Position numbers and translations under genes: made by a program
Notes under the pieces: generated by a model
What the model saw: the letters and a program-made list of their open reading frames with translations, nothing else
The model's database searches: none
Told to the model about the DNA's origin: nothing
From: Enterovirga aerilata
GTDB lineage: Bacteria; Pseudomonadota; Alphaproteobacteria; Rhizobiales; Beijerinckiaceae
Assembly: GCF_013044135.1 (NCBI RefSeq)
Contig: NZ_JABEPP010000001.1
Span: forward strand, 372,001-436,000
Direction of reading: 5' to 3'
DNA: 64,000 nucleotides
Shown: piece by piece, positions 43,064-51,248 of the stretch
Layout of the letters: each line of letters opens with the position of its first letter
Numbering within the stretch: the stretch's first letter is position 1

Positions 43064-43725
43064 GGTTCGGTCCTGTCCTGCTGAGCGGCCGCGAAGGCGG
43101 CCCGGGCGGCCTGCACGAAAGCCGCGATCTTCTCCGGATCTTTCACGCCGGGGCGGCTTTCGACCCCGGACGAGACGTCGACCGCCCTGACGCGTGTCGC
43201 CGCGATCGCCTCGGCCACGTTGGCGGGGTCGAGCCCGCCGGACAGCATGACATCGAGCCGCGGGTCAAGGCCGGCAAGGAGCGACCAGTCGAACGGGAGG
43301 CCGTTGCCGCCCGGGAGCGCCGAGCCCCGGGGCGCCTTGGCGTCCAGGATGATGCCGTCCGCGACGCCCCGATAGGCCGCGATGCGGCCGAGGTCTTCGG
43401 CCTCGGCGATCCCGAGCGCCTTCATGACCGGCCGGCCCGTCCGGGCCTGGATGGCGGCTACCCGCCCGGGCGCCTCGCTCCCGTGGAGCTGCACGATGTC
43501 GGGATCCAGAGCCGCGACGGCCTCGTCGAGCTCCCGGTCCGACGGATCGACCAGGAGAAGGACGCGCCGCGCTCGCCCGCGGGCGAGCGCGGAGAGCTCG
43601 CGTCCGTGCTCCAGCTCCAGGTGCCGCGGCGAGCGCGGGAACCGGACGAAACCGACCATGTCCGCGCCCGCCGCGATCGCCGCTTCCAGCGTCGCCGGCG
43701 TGGACAGGCCGCAGATCTTGATCAT
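43060..43725 (-). CDS. trpF: Phosphoribosylanthranilate isomerase
   Basis: A 221-residue (beta/alpha)8 isomerase of tryptophan synthesis. It begins [13 protein letters not shown], with the catalytic Cys5; [40 protein letters not shown] and the general acid region [13 protein letters not shown] follow. The start is fixed at 43725. Its ATG overlaps the stop of the upstream HepT-type gene (ATGA), and its stop overlaps trpB (GTGA), so its translation depends on a toxin-antitoxin pair upstream. Confidence 0.97.
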   Translation of the reverse strand: MIKICGLSTPATLEAAIAAGADMVGFVRFPRSPRHLELEHGRELSALARGRARRVLLLVDPSDRELDEAVAALDPDIVQLHGSEAPGRVAAIQARTGRPVMKALGIAEAEDLGRIAAYRGVADGIILDAKAPRGSALPGGNGLPFDWSLLAGLDPRLDVMLSGGLDPANVAEAIAATRVRAVDVSSGVESRPGVKDPEKIAAFVQAARAAFAAAQQDRTEP

Positions 43726-44072
43726 GACCTGTCCACCAGCAGCTGCAGAAGAGCATCGAGAGCTCGGATCAGCTTCGGCAGATCCTCCGACACAGCGCAG
43801 GCCAAGATGAATTCGTCGCAAAGCCAGTATTCGTGAACGAGGCGATTGCGCATGCCTCTTATTGCGGACCAAGGAACGTCTGGAGCAAGCCCCTGGACGG
43901 CCGGCGACACGCTGCCGAGCGCCTCTCCTACGACGATCAAGTCGAAGAGCAGGCTGTTGCGCGTGGCGCGATGGTTCCAGACGTCATCCCAACCCAGATC
44001 CGATACGGCGGTCACAGCGCCGAAAGCGTGCTGGCGCGCATCCAGCAACCTCTCGGTATCCGAGCGGTTCAA
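43722..44072 (-). CDS. hepT: HepT-type HEPN toxin (DUF86)
   Basis: A 116-residue HEPN ribonuclease of the HepT/DUF86 family. The active-site motif is intact: R75-N-R-L-V-H80-E-Y82, that is RX4HXY, including the tyrosine that MntA adenylylates in characterised pairs. Flanking blocks (LLFDLIVVGEALGSVS, VPWSAIRGMRNRLVHEYW) fit the family. The proposed start is a TTG at 44072, which overlaps the mntA stop as TTGA. The stop overlaps the trpF ATG. The body is less GC-rich than the trp genes. Confidence 0.88.
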   Translation of the reverse strand: MNRSDTERLLDARQHAFGAVTAVSDLGWDDVWNHRATRNSLLFDLIVVGEALGSVSPAVQGLAPDVPWSAIRGMRNRLVHEYWLCDEFILACAVSEDLPKLIRALDALLQLLVDRS

Positions 44073-44362
44073 AGCGGTGAGGCTTTCGCAGGCAACTCTT
44101 CCGCGGCCGGGCCGTGCAATTCGCTGGTGAGGACAATCCGCACGGGCTGGCCGAGAAGATCGGACAGATCGGCTTCCGCACCGGTCAAACCGAGAAGGGA
44201 AAGGCCCTCCCTCTTCTCGGCGAGAAACTCGACATCCTTTTCGCCGGCCCAATGGCCGAGTGTCCCTGAAGGCAGCATTCCCACCACCTTCAGCGGGTAT
44301 TTCGCCTCGATCGTCGCCACGTGGTGACGGAGGATCGAGCGATAGGTGTCCGGTGCGTTCAC
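44069..44362 (-). CDS. mntA: MntA-like antitoxin (nucleotidyltransferase fold) with altered motif
   Basis: A 97-residue minimal nucleotidyltransferase paired with HepT. The C-terminal half (GLSLLGLTGAEADLSDLLGQ, then PVRIVLTSELHG) is typical of MNT antitoxins. The active-site signature GSx10DxD reads here P31-S32-x10-D43-V-E45, with spacing kept but G replaced by P and the second D by E. MntA normally adds AMP to a HepT tyrosine; whether this variant still does is unclear. The start is GTG at 44362 after GGGAGG. It is the first gene of a chain mntA-hepT-trpF-trpB. Confidence 0.8.
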   Translation of the reverse strand: MNAPDTYRSILRHHVATIEAKYPLKVVGMLPSGTLGHWAGEKDVEFLAEKREGLSLLGLTGAEADLSDLLGQPVRIVLTSELHGPAAEELPAKASPL

Positions 44363-44383
44363 GCGAGCCTCCCGCCCGCCATC

Positions 44384-45235
44384 TCAGCCCTTCATATAGG
44401 CCTCGAAAGCCTCCTTGTAACGCGGGTCCCAGCGGGAGAGGGCGGGGCGGTTCTGGATGATGTCCTCCGACGACCAGCGGATGCGCTTCTCGTCGGCCTC
44501 GCGCGTGACCTCGTTGTCGGGGCACAGGATGTAGAAGTCGCCGCGCCCCAGCGCTTCGAACATGAAGTCGACCGTCTGCTCCGGCGTCCAGGCGCCGGGC
44601 GGCTTCTCGGTCACGCCGCGGGCGCGGGTGAGGCCCGTGAAGACGAAGCCGGGAATGAGCAGATGGGCCGTGACCCGGCAGCCCGGCGCGTTGCGCAGCT
44701 CGTGCGCAAGCGCCTCCGTCACCACCTTCAGCCCGGCCTTGGAAACGTTGTAGGGCGTGTTGCCGGGCGGCGTCGTGATGCCCTGTTTCGATCCGGTATT
44801 GATCACGAGGCCGGGCCGGCCGCTCGCCATCATGTCCGGCACGAAGGCCTGGATGCCGTGGATCGCGCCCCAGAGGTTCACGCCGATGATGCGGCGCCAG
44901 GTGTCGAGCGGGCTGAAGAACCTGCCGCCGATCTCGATCCCGGCATTGTTCGTGAGCACGGCGACGTCGCCGAGCTCCTCGGCTCTCCCCTTCAGATGGA
45001 GCATGTCCTCCATGCTGCCGACATCCGTCGGGATCGTCCGGACGTCGCCATGGGCGCCGCTGCTAGCGGCCCGGACCTCCCGCCCTGCCTCGTCCAGCCT
45101 GTCGCCTTCGAGATCCGCGAGGCAGACTTTCAGGCCGAGCGCGGCGAAGCGCTTGGCGGCGGCGAGCCCGATTCCGCTCGCCGCGCCGGTGACGACGGCG
45201 ACACGGCCGGGCTCGATGGCTGGATGGATCGGCAT
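44384..45235 (-). CDS. Short-chain dehydrogenase/reductase
   Basis: A 283-residue SDR oxidoreductase. The NAD(P) loop is TGAASGIG (residues 16-23), followed by NNAGIEIGG, the catalytic serine in INTGSKQ and the YNVSK tyrosine-lysine pair. The long C-terminal extension (about 205-283, with RGDFYILCPDNEVTREADEK) is usual in one SDR subgroup of Rhizobiales. The substrate is unknown. The ATG at 45235 has an AGAGG site; an earlier GTG at 45241 overlaps that site and is rejected. It lies 21 bases upstream of mntA on the same strand. Confidence 0.9.
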   Translation of the reverse strand: MPIHPAIEPGRVAVVTGAASGIGLAAAKRFAALGLKVCLADLEGDRLDEAGREVRAASSGAHGDVRTIPTDVGSMEDMLHLKGRAEELGDVAVLTNNAGIEIGGRFFSPLDTWRRIIGVNLWGAIHGIQAFVPDMMASGRPGLVINTGSKQGITTPPGNTPYNVSKAGLKVVTEALAHELRNAPGCRVTAHLLIPGFVFTGLTRARGVTEKPPGAWTPEQTVDFMFEALGRGDFYILCPDNEVTREADEKRIRWSSEDIIQNRPALSRWDPRYKEAFEAYMKG

Positions 45236-45303
45236 GCTCACCTCTTCGGAATCGGACGAGGCGAGAACGGCCCGGGCGGGCGAAGGCTCCGGCCGCCCCG
45301 ATC

Positions 45304-45645
45304 TCAGTAGGTCGCGCCGGAGCCCGGCAGGGCCGGCCGGTTCTGCACGATGCTGTCGCGCAGCCGGTCCGCCTCGGCCTTCAGCCGGTTGATCTCGCGC
45401 GCGGACATCCGGCGCTCGCGCCGTTGGCGGCCGGCGGCCAGCCAGGAACCCACGCCGCCCAGCACCACGCCGAGCGCGACCGAACCCAGGATGAGCGCGA
45501 AGAGCGGCAGCGTCACGCTAAGCTCCGGCGCGCCCTTCGAGAAGGGATCGAACGAGAGCACGACCGGACCGCGGTTCGCGACCGCCAGGAGCACGACCAG
45601 GATCGCGATCGGAAGAAGGATCAGCGCCTTCAGGAAGCCCAGCAT
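45304..45645 (-). CDS. LapA-domain (DUF1049) inner-membrane protein
   Basis: A 113-residue protein with two transmembrane helices (about 4-24 and 44-70) and a short charged cytoplasmic tail (REINRLKAEADRLRDS). This is the LapA/DUF1049 layout. E. coli LapA works with LapB in lipopolysaccharide assembly; a same role is likely but not certain. It follows ihfB by eight bases, an arrangement common in proteobacteria, so the two are probably co-transcribed. Confidence 0.85.
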   Translation of the reverse strand: MLGFLKALILLPIAILVVLLAVANRGPVVLSFDPFSKGAPELSVTLPLFALILGSVALGVVLGGVGSWLAAGRQRRERRMSAREINRLKAEADRLRDSIVQNRPALPGSGATY

Positions 45646-45653
45646 GCCTCGTC

Positions 45654-45968
45654 CTACCTTGCGCTGTCCGGCGTCTCGGTTTTGGGGGCCGAGAGGTTCA
45701 GGCGCTTGCGCATCTCCTTCCCGGTCTTGAAGACCGGGATGTGCTTCTCGCAGACCGCGACGGTCTCGCCCGTGCGGGGGTTGCGGCCGCTGCGCGCCTC
45801 GCGCTTCTTGACCGAGAAGGCGCCGAAGCCGCGCAGTTCGACCCGGTCGCCGCGCGCAAGCGCATCCGCGATCGTGTCGAGGATGGCGCTCACCACCGTC
45901 TCGATGTCGCGCTGGTAGAGATGCGGGTTCTGTTCCGCGATCTTCAGGACGAGCTCGGACTTGATCAT
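45654..45968 (-). CDS. ihfB: Integration host factor subunit beta
   Basis: A 104-residue DNA-bending protein. It starts [20 protein letters not shown] and contains the arm [22 protein letters not shown], split around residue 60, with the conserved proline at its tip. It pairs with IhfA to bend DNA sharply at recombination and sigma-54 promoters. This links it functionally to the sigma-54 regulator in the window. It lies 20 bases downstream of sppA on the same strand. Confidence 0.95.
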   Translation of the reverse strand: MIKSELVLKIAEQNPHLYQRDIETVVSAILDTIADALARGDRVELRGFGAFSVKKREARSGRNPRTGETVAVCEKHIPVFKTGKEMRKRLNLSAPKTETPDSAR

Positions 45969-45988
45969 CGGTTACGCGAGCTCTGACC

Positions 45989-46957
45989 TTACTGACGGAT
46001 TGCGGCGGGAGGCTGCCAAACGGCCAGAAGGCCGTCAAGCTTGGCGGCATCGGTCGAGGCCGAGCGCAGCGTGGCCGCGAGCTCGTCGAGGCCCGCGAGA
46101 TCGGCCCCGAGCGCCGCCAGCGACCACAGCGAGAAGCTCCGCTCGGAGCGCGGCCGCCAGTCCCGAACCGGGAGGTCGGACGGCACGCCCTTTTCCCGCT
46201 CGAGCCAGGCGATCGCGTCGCGCTCGGTGCCGAGCTGGTCCACGAGCCTGAGCGGGAGGCCCTGGCGGGCGCTGAAGACGCGGCCGTCCGAGACGGTGTC
46301 GAGCGCACCGCCCGAGATGCCGCGGCGCTCGGCGACCAGCCCCTTGAACCAGCCGAAGGTGTCGTTCACGACCGACTGGATGGCCGCGCGTGCCTCGGGC
46401 GTGGTCGGGTGGAATCCCGAGGGCTCGGCTTTCAGCGGTCCCGACTTGATCTGCTCGACGGAGACGCCGAGCTTGCCGAGCACCCCCGAGAACTCGGGAT
46501 ACTGGAAGAGCACGCCGATGGAGCCGACGAGCGCCGTCTCGCGCGCGACGATGCGGTCGGCACCCATGGCCGTGATGTAGGCGCCGGACGCGGCGACGCC
46601 GTCCACGAAGGCGACCGTCGGCTTTTTCGCCGCGAGCGCCCGGATGCCCTGGAACAGCTCCTCGGACCCGGACGTGGTCCCGCCGGGCGAGTTGATCGAG
46701 ACGACGACGCCCCGGACGAGGCCGGAATCGCCGACGCGCTTGAGCAGCTCGGTCGTGCGGCGGTCGCCCGTGATGAGGCCGGAGATGTTGACCCGCGCGA
46801 CCTGCTGCCCCGTTCCGGGCAGGCCGTCGCGCCCGCTCCAGGCGAGGGCGCCCGCCGCGACCGCCAGGATGACCACGAGGAAGGAGGCGGCGCGCCAGAA
46901 GGTCAGCTTCCGGCGCAGGCGCCTCCGGTCCGCGATCAGATCGGCATCGAATGCCAT
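45989..46957 (-). CDS. sppA: Signal peptide peptidase SppA (36K type)
   Basis: A 322-residue membrane serine protease that digests cleaved signal peptides. One N-terminal transmembrane helix (about 22-42) precedes the protease domain. The catalytic serine is S124 in VAASGAYITA and the general base K176 in SGPLKAEPS; SINSPGGTTSGSEELF precedes them. The ATG at 46957 gives the short cytoplasmic start; the longer frame back to 47041 is rejected. The order sppA-ihfB-lapA on one strand suggests one operon. Confidence 0.94.
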   Translation of the reverse strand: MAFDADLIADRRRLRRKLTFWRAASFLVVILAVAAGALAWSGRDGLPGTGQQVARVNISGLITGDRRTTELLKRVGDSGLVRGVVVSINSPGGTTSGSEELFQGIRALAAKKPTVAFVDGVAASGAYITAMGADRIVARETALVGSIGVLFQYPEFSGVLGKLGVSVEQIKSGPLKAEPSGFHPTTPEARAAIQSVVNDTFGWFKGLVAERRGISGGALDTVSDGRVFSARQGLPLRLVDQLGTERDAIAWLEREKGVPSDLPVRDWRPRSERSFSLWSLAALGADLAGLDELAATLRSASTDAAKLDGLLAVWQPPAAIRQ

Positions 46958-47088
46958 GTCACCAGTCCCTTGCTTCGGCCCGTACCTAGCCCCGACCTCC
47001 GCCGGGCCGCAAGCAAGCCCGGCCGCGGCCGGGGCTCGCATGGCCGGTGCCGGCCGGATAATGCGCGGGCGTCCCCGAAAGGCTCGCC

Positions 47089-47439
47089 ATGACGCTGCGC
47101 CACTTCGCCCCGATCGTTCTCCTCGTCGCCTCGAACGTGTTCATGACCTTCGCCTGGTACGGCCATCTCAGATTCGCCGACCGCGCTCTCTGGATCGTGG
47201 TGCTTGCGAGCTGGGGGATCGCGTTCTTCGAGTACTGGCTCGCGGTGCCGGCGAACCGGATCGGCCACCGGGTCTACAGCGCGGCCGAGCTCAAGGTCAT
47301 GCAGGAGGTGATCACGCTCGCCGTCTTCGCGGGCTTCTCCGCGCTCTATCTGCGCGAGCCGCTGACGGTCAATCACGCGATCGGCTTCGCCCTGATCGTC
47401 GCGGGGGCCTTCTTCGTCTTCAAGGGCCCGATCGGCTGA
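47089..47439 (+). CDS. DUF486 family membrane protein
   Basis: A 116-residue protein with four hydrophobic helices and the DUF486 signatures NVFMTFAWYGHL, FEYWLAVPANRIGH and LKVMQEVITLAVF. The family resembles small drug/metabolite transporters, and its substrate is unknown. It is divergent from sppA with 131 bases between and ends at a strong bidirectional hairpin shared with rpsA. Confidence 0.92.
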   Translation: MTLRHFAPIVLLVASNVFMTFAWYGHLRFADRALWIVVLASWGIAFFEYWLAVPANRIGHRVYSAAELKVMQEVITLAVFAGFSALYLREPLTVNHAIGFALIVAGAFFVFKGPIG

Positions 47440-47453
47440 GGCCGACACGAAAA

Positions 47454-47481
47454 GGCCCGCGCGGATCGCTCCGCGCGGGCC
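47454..47481. terminator. Bidirectional hairpin terminator between DUF486 and rpsA
   Basis: GGCCCGCGCGGA pairs perfectly with TCCGCGCGGGCC over 12 bp, closing a TCGC tetraloop. It lies 15 bases after the DUF486 stop and 36 bases after the rpsA stop on the other strand, so it can end both convergent transcripts. AAAA precedes it on the plus strand and therefore follows it as TTTT on the minus strand, helping rpsA termination. Confidence 0.9.
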
Positions 47482-47516
47482 CGTCCCGATCGGCTCCGGC
47501 CGGGGCCGGAGCGAGG

Positions 47517-49211
47517 TTACTTGCGGTTCTTCAGCGCCGCCCCGAGGATGTCGCCGAGCGAGGCGCCGGAATCGGACGAGCCGAACTTCTCCATCGCCTC
47601 CTTCTCCTCGGCCACCTCGAGCGCCTTGATCGACAGCGTGACGCGGCGCGCCTTGCGGTCGAACATGGTCACGCGGGCATCGACCTTCTCGCCCTTCGCG
47701 AAACGCTCCGGACGCTGGTCCTGGCGGTCGCGGGCGAGCTCGGCCCGGCGGATGAAGGTCTGCATGTCGGTATCGACGATCTTCACCTCGATGCCGGAAT
47801 CCTTCACGTCCAGCACCTCGCAGGTGACGACCTGGCCCTTCTTCAGCTCGCCGGCATCCGCGAAGGGATCGCCCGCCAGCTGCTTGATGCCGAGCGAGAT
47901 GCGCTCCTTCTCGACGTCGACGTCGAGAACCTGGGCGCGCACCACGTCGCCCTTCTTGAACTCGTCGATGACCTGTTCGCCCGGACGGTTCCAGTCGAGA
48001 TCCGACAGATGGACCATCCCGTCGACATCGTTCTCCAGGCCGATGAACAGGCCGAACTCGGTCTTGTTCTTGACCTCGCCCTCGACGACGGAGCCGACCG
48101 GGTGCGTCTCCGCGAAAGCCTCCCACGGGTTCTGCAGGGCCTGCTTGAGGCCGAGCGAGATGCGGCGCTTGACCTGGTCCACCTCGATGATGACCACCTC
48201 GACCTCCTGGGAGGTGGAGACGATCTTGCCCGGATGGACGTTCTTCTTCGTCCAGGACATCTCGGAGACGTGGATCAGGCCCTCGATCCCCGGCTCCAGC
48301 TCCACGAAGGCGCCGTAATCGGTGATGTTGGTGACGCGGCCCTTGAGCTTGGCGCCGACCGGATAGCGGGCGGCGATGCCCTCCCACGGATCGGCGAGGA
48401 GCTGCTTGATGCCGAGCGAGATGCGGTGCGTCTCGTGGTTGATCTTGATGATCTTCACCTTCACGGTCTGGCCGATATTCACGACCTCGCTCGGGTGATT
48501 GACGCGGCGCCACGCCATGTCCGTGACGTGCAGGAGGCCGTCGATCCCGCCGAGATCCACGAAGGCGCCGTATTCGGTGATGTTCTTCACCACGCCGTCG
48601 ATGACCTGGCCCTCCTCGAGATTGGCGACCAGCTCGGAACGCTGCTCGGCGCGGCTCTCCTCGAGCACGGTGCGGCGCGACACGACGATGTTGCCGCGGC
48701 GGCGGTCCATCTTCAGGATCATGAAGGGCTGCGGCGTGCCCATCAGGGGCGACACGTCGCGGACGGGGCGGATGTCGACCTGCGAGCGCGGCAGGAACGC
48801 GACCGCGCCGTCGAGGTCGACCGTGTAGCCGCCCTTCACCTGGTTGAAGATGACGCCCATGACCCGCTCGTTGGCCTCGAAGGCCTTCTCGAGCTTCACC
48901 CAGCTCTCCTCGCGGCGAGCCTTGTCGCGGCTGATGACGGCCTCGCCGAGCGCGTTCTCGACGCGCTCCAGATAGACCTCGACCTCGTCCCCGACCTTGA
49001 GCGGCTGATCGCCGCGGCCGGGTCCGGTGAATTCCTTCAGAGGGACGCGGCCCTCCGTCTTCGCGCCGACGTCGATGACCGCGACGTCCTTCTCGATCGC
49101 GACGACCTTCCCCTTGACGACCGAGCCTTCCTGGACCTCGGACTTCTCGAAGGATTCCGCGAGCATGGCCGCGAAATCTTCGCGGGAGCTATTCTGCAAA
49201 GCTGCTGACAT
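47517..49211 (-). CDS. rpsA: 30S ribosomal protein S1
   Basis: A 564-residue S1 with six S1 RNA-binding repeats: two divergent N-terminal ones that bind the ribosome (from about 30 and 115), then four typical ones recognisable by GAFVDLGGIDGLLHVTDM, GAFVELEPGIEGLIHVSEM, GLFIGLENDVDGMVHLSDL and the last with IDTDMQ-like variation. It recruits mRNAs with weak ribosome sites, important in GC-rich genomes. In many bacteria cmk lies just upstream; here it does not. The long leader (about 210 bases) contains an 8-bp hairpin at 49291-49324. Confidence 0.96.
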   Translation of the reverse strand: MSAALQNSSREDFAAMLAESFEKSEVQEGSVVKGKVVAIEKDVAVIDVGAKTEGRVPLKEFTGPGRGDQPLKVGDEVEVYLERVENALGEAVISRDKARREESWVKLEKAFEANERVMGVIFNQVKGGYTVDLDGAVAFLPRSQVDIRPVRDVSPLMGTPQPFMILKMDRRRGNIVVSRRTVLEESRAEQRSELVANLEEGQVIDGVVKNITEYGAFVDLGGIDGLLHVTDMAWRRVNHPSEVVNIGQTVKVKIIKINHETHRISLGIKQLLADPWEGIAARYPVGAKLKGRVTNITDYGAFVELEPGIEGLIHVSEMSWTKKNVHPGKIVSTSQEVEVVIIEVDQVKRRISLGLKQALQNPWEAFAETHPVGSVVEGEVKNKTEFGLFIGLENDVDGMVHLSDLDWNRPGEQVIDEFKKGDVVRAQVLDVDVEKERISLGIKQLAGDPFADAGELKKGQVVTCEVLDVKDSGIEVKIVDTDMQTFIRRAELARDRQDQRPERFAKGEKVDARVTMFDRKARRVTLSIKALEVAEEKEAMEKFGSSDSGASLGDILGAALKNRK

Positions 49212-49434
49212 TCAGTCTCCTGGTGCCCGGAAGGGCGGCGCCGGCGGTTCGTGTTGCTGTACGATCCTGGCCGTCGGCTCGTCCCGCGCACCCTCGGGTG
49301 TCTGCGGAACCCACTGCCCGAGGGCAGGCCGGCGCGTCGTCGACGGGCGGGATCGGTTCCCGGCGGTCTCGCAGGAGGGATCCGGCGCGGGCGCACCCGC
49401 GCGGCATCCATCATCGTCTCGTCGGAACGGCGCT

Positions 49435-49463
49435 CATGTAATGCAAAGACGCTGTTGCGACAA
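49435..49463 (-). promoter_or_regulatory. Possible rpsA promoter and long leader
   Basis: On the minus strand TTGTCG (49463-49458), 17 bases and TACATG (49440-49435) form a modest promoter. It would give an rpsA leader of over 200 bases. Within the leader, CCCTCGGG (49291-49298) can pair with CCCGAGGG (49317-49324) over 8 bp with an 18-base loop. S1 genes are often autoregulated through their leaders, so this hairpin is a candidate. The rest of the 265-base gap holds no gene that I can support. Confidence 0.4.
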
Positions 49464-49476
49464 GTTGTTTCGCGCG

Positions 49477-50091
49477 TCAGCCGGCGCTGCCCCTCCGGGC
49501 CGCCCAGGCGAGCGCCCGGTCCAGCCTGTCGTTGCCCCAGAACATCTCGCCATCGGGCGTGATGAAGCTCGGCGCGCCGAAGATGCCGCGCTCGCGGGCC
49601 TCGTCGCATTGCGCCCTGAGGCGGGCCTTGTTCGCGTCCGTTTGCGCCTCGCGGAGGATGCGGTCCGCATCGAGCCCGAGATGCAGGAGGATTTCGCGGA
49701 CCGTCGCGGGATCGGAGATGTCGCGGCCCTCCCCGAATTCGGCCCGGTAGACCGCCTTGACGAAGGTCGGCTCCCAGGGGTGGCCGGCCGCGAGCAGCGC
49801 CACCCGGGCCGCAAGGAGCGAGTTCTGGGGAAAGGGCTCCGGCTTCCGGCATGGCAGGCCGAGCGCGGCGGCTTCCCGCTCCATGTCGCGCCACATGTAG
49901 CGGCCCTTGGCCGGGTAGAGGTTGAAGGGCGAGGTCGTCCAGCCCTGCGCGGCGAAGATCGGCCCGAGCAGAAAGGGCCGCCAGGCGATCTCGATCCCGG
50001 CCGCCTCCGCCTCGCGCTCGATGCGCATCGCGGACAGGTACGAATAGGTCGAGGCGAACTCGTACCAGAATTCGAGGACGGGTCGGCTCAT
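49477..50091 (-). CDS. DsbA-family protein, 2-hydroxychromene-2-carboxylate isomerase type
   Basis: A 204-residue thioredoxin-fold protein of the GST-kappa/HCCA isomerase group. The N-terminal FWYEFASTYSYLSAMRIE replaces the CxxC of DsbA with a serine-containing site (Ser14), as in glutathione-dependent isomerases. GIFGAPSFITPDGEMFWGNDRL is the standard C-terminal block (cut here as two parts around residue 180). It isomerises a ring-opened aromatic intermediate in naphthalene-type degradation, or acts on a related compound. It lies beside the hpa genes, which fits a role in aromatic catabolism. It ends 265 bases before rpsA. Confidence 0.85.
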   Translation of the reverse strand: MSRPVLEFWYEFASTYSYLSAMRIEREAEAAGIEIAWRPFLLGPIFAAQGWTTSPFNLYPAKGRYMWRDMEREAAALGLPCRKPEPFPQNSLLAARVALLAAGHPWEPTFVKAVYRAEFGEGRDISDPATVREILLHLGLDADRILREAQTDANKARLRAQCDEARERGIFGAPSFITPDGEMFWGNDRLDRALAWAARRGSAG

Positions 50092-50135
50092 CGGCGCCTC
50101 CGGCTGCGACCGCCCGCGAGGGCCGCATCGCAGCC

Positions 50136-50666
50136 TTATCTCACGGCCTTCCCCGCATGCGGTAGCGCTGCCTGCGGCTCGTCGTCCGGCAGGGCGGTGT
50201 CGAGATCCGCGACCGCCTCCTCGAGTTCCCTGAGGAGCGCCTGGAGGGCGGCGAGCTTCTCCGCCCCGAACCGCTGGGTGATCGCCCGATAGATCGCCTC
50301 GGAACTCGGCGTCACCGTCTCGATGAGCGCCGCGCCGGCCGCCGTGATGGAGATGACCCCGCGCCGAAGGTCGCCCGGGCTCGCCGCGCGCCGGATCAGG
50401 CCCCGTCCCTCGAGGTCCTGCAGGATGCGCGACAGGCTCGGCCCCAGGAGGAAGGTGGCCCGGGCGAGGCCGGCCACCTCGATATCCGGGACGGTGGCGA
50501 GCGCCCGCAGCACGCGCCATTGCTGCTCCGTGAGGCCGTGCCGGCGCAGCGAGGGCCGGAAATGGCGCATGACGGCTTCCCGGGCGCGCAGCAGCGACAT
50601 CGGCAGCGATTTCGAGAAGTGCCGCAGATGCACGCGGGTCGGGCTTCGGGCGGATGCGGGCGTCAT
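50136..50666 (-). CDS. hpaR: MarR-family regulator HpaR
   Basis: A 176-residue MarR regulator. LRHFSKSLPMSLLRAREAVM and HFRPSLRRHGLTEQQWRVLR are characteristic of HpaR, the homoprotocatechuate-responsive repressor. The recognition helix region is LGPSLSRILQDLEGRGLIRR. It is divergent from hpaF, and two overlapping palindromes lie between them. The ATG at 50666 was preferred because the alternative GTG at 50708 would lie inside that operator; the N-terminal 10-15 residues stay uncertain. Confidence 0.87.
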   Translation of the reverse strand: MTPASARSPTRVHLRHFSKSLPMSLLRAREAVMRHFRPSLRRHGLTEQQWRVLRALATVPDIEVAGLARATFLLGPSLSRILQDLEGRGLIRRAASPGDLRRGVISITAAGAALIETVTPSSEAIYRAITQRFGAEKLAALQALLRELEEAVADLDTALPDDEPQAALPHAGKAVR

Positions 50667-50701
50667 CGGAGGTGCCGGTCGAATTCCTTGCGCCGTTTCG
50701 T

Positions 50702-50720
50702 TTAACACGTTAAGTACTTA
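50702..50720. promoter_or_regulatory. Overlapping palindromes, probable HpaR operator
   Basis: TTAACACGTTAA (50702-50713, perfect 5-base arms) and TAAGTACTTA (50711-50720, perfect) overlap in the 74-base region between hpaR and hpaF. HpaR-type repressors bind palindromes in this position and control both divergent genes. The A/T content stands out in very GC-rich surroundings. Confidence 0.55.
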
Positions 50721-50740
50721 GCGACGAGCGGAGACCCGGC

Positions 50741-51148
50741 GTGCCGCATATCATCGTCGAATATTCGGCCAACCTGGAGGCCGAGCTCGATCCGGGACGT
50801 CTCGTCGACGCCCTCCACGCGGCAGCCCTCGCCACGGGCGCGATGCCGGTCGGCGGCCTGCGCACGCGAGCGGAGCGGCGCGACCTGTACCGGATCGCGG
50901 ACGGAGATCCCGAGAACGCTTTCGTGGCGGTGCTGGCGCGCATCGGGCAGGGCCGCGACCCCGAGACGCGCCGCCGCATCGCCGAGACCCTCATGGCCGC
51001 GCTCGAGGCGGAGACGCGGGCCGTCTTCGCCACGCGCGGGCTCGGGCTGACGGTCGAGGTCCAGGAGATCGAGGGAACCGCCTCGCTCAAGACCAACAAC
51101 CTGCATGAGCGCGTCCAGGCCCGCGCCAGGGGACCGATCCCGTCGTGA
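50741..51148 (+). CDS. hpaF: 5-carboxymethyl-2-hydroxymuconate isomerase HpaF
   Basis: A 135-residue isomerase of the tautomerase superfamily in the homoprotocatechuate (4-hydroxyphenylacetate) meta-cleavage pathway. It starts MPHIIVEYSANLE, so the catalytic proline becomes the N-terminus after Met removal. ARIGQGRDPETRRRIAETLM and VEVQEIEGTASLKTNNLHER are typical of CHM isomerase. The GTG start has GGAGACCCGGC upstream. hpaD follows 100 bases later on the same strand. Confidence 0.92.
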   Translation: MPHIIVEYSANLEAELDPGRLVDALHAAALATGAMPVGGLRTRAERRDLYRIADGDPENAFVAVLARIGQGRDPETRRRIAETLMAALEAETRAVFATRGLGLTVEVQEIEGTASLKTNNLHERVQARARGPIPS

Positions 51149-51248
51149 CCGCGATGGTCGCGGAACTGCGATCGCACGGGGTGCCCGCCCGCGCGGACGA
51201 AAGACATAAGGCCGGGACCGCCGGCCGTGAGCAGCGAGGATGCGTCCC

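Noticed and set aside
38603..43084. 1493-codon plus-strand frame spanning the second permease and trpB
   Set aside because: It runs through two recognised genes in wrong frames and strands, with low-complexity R/G/A composition.
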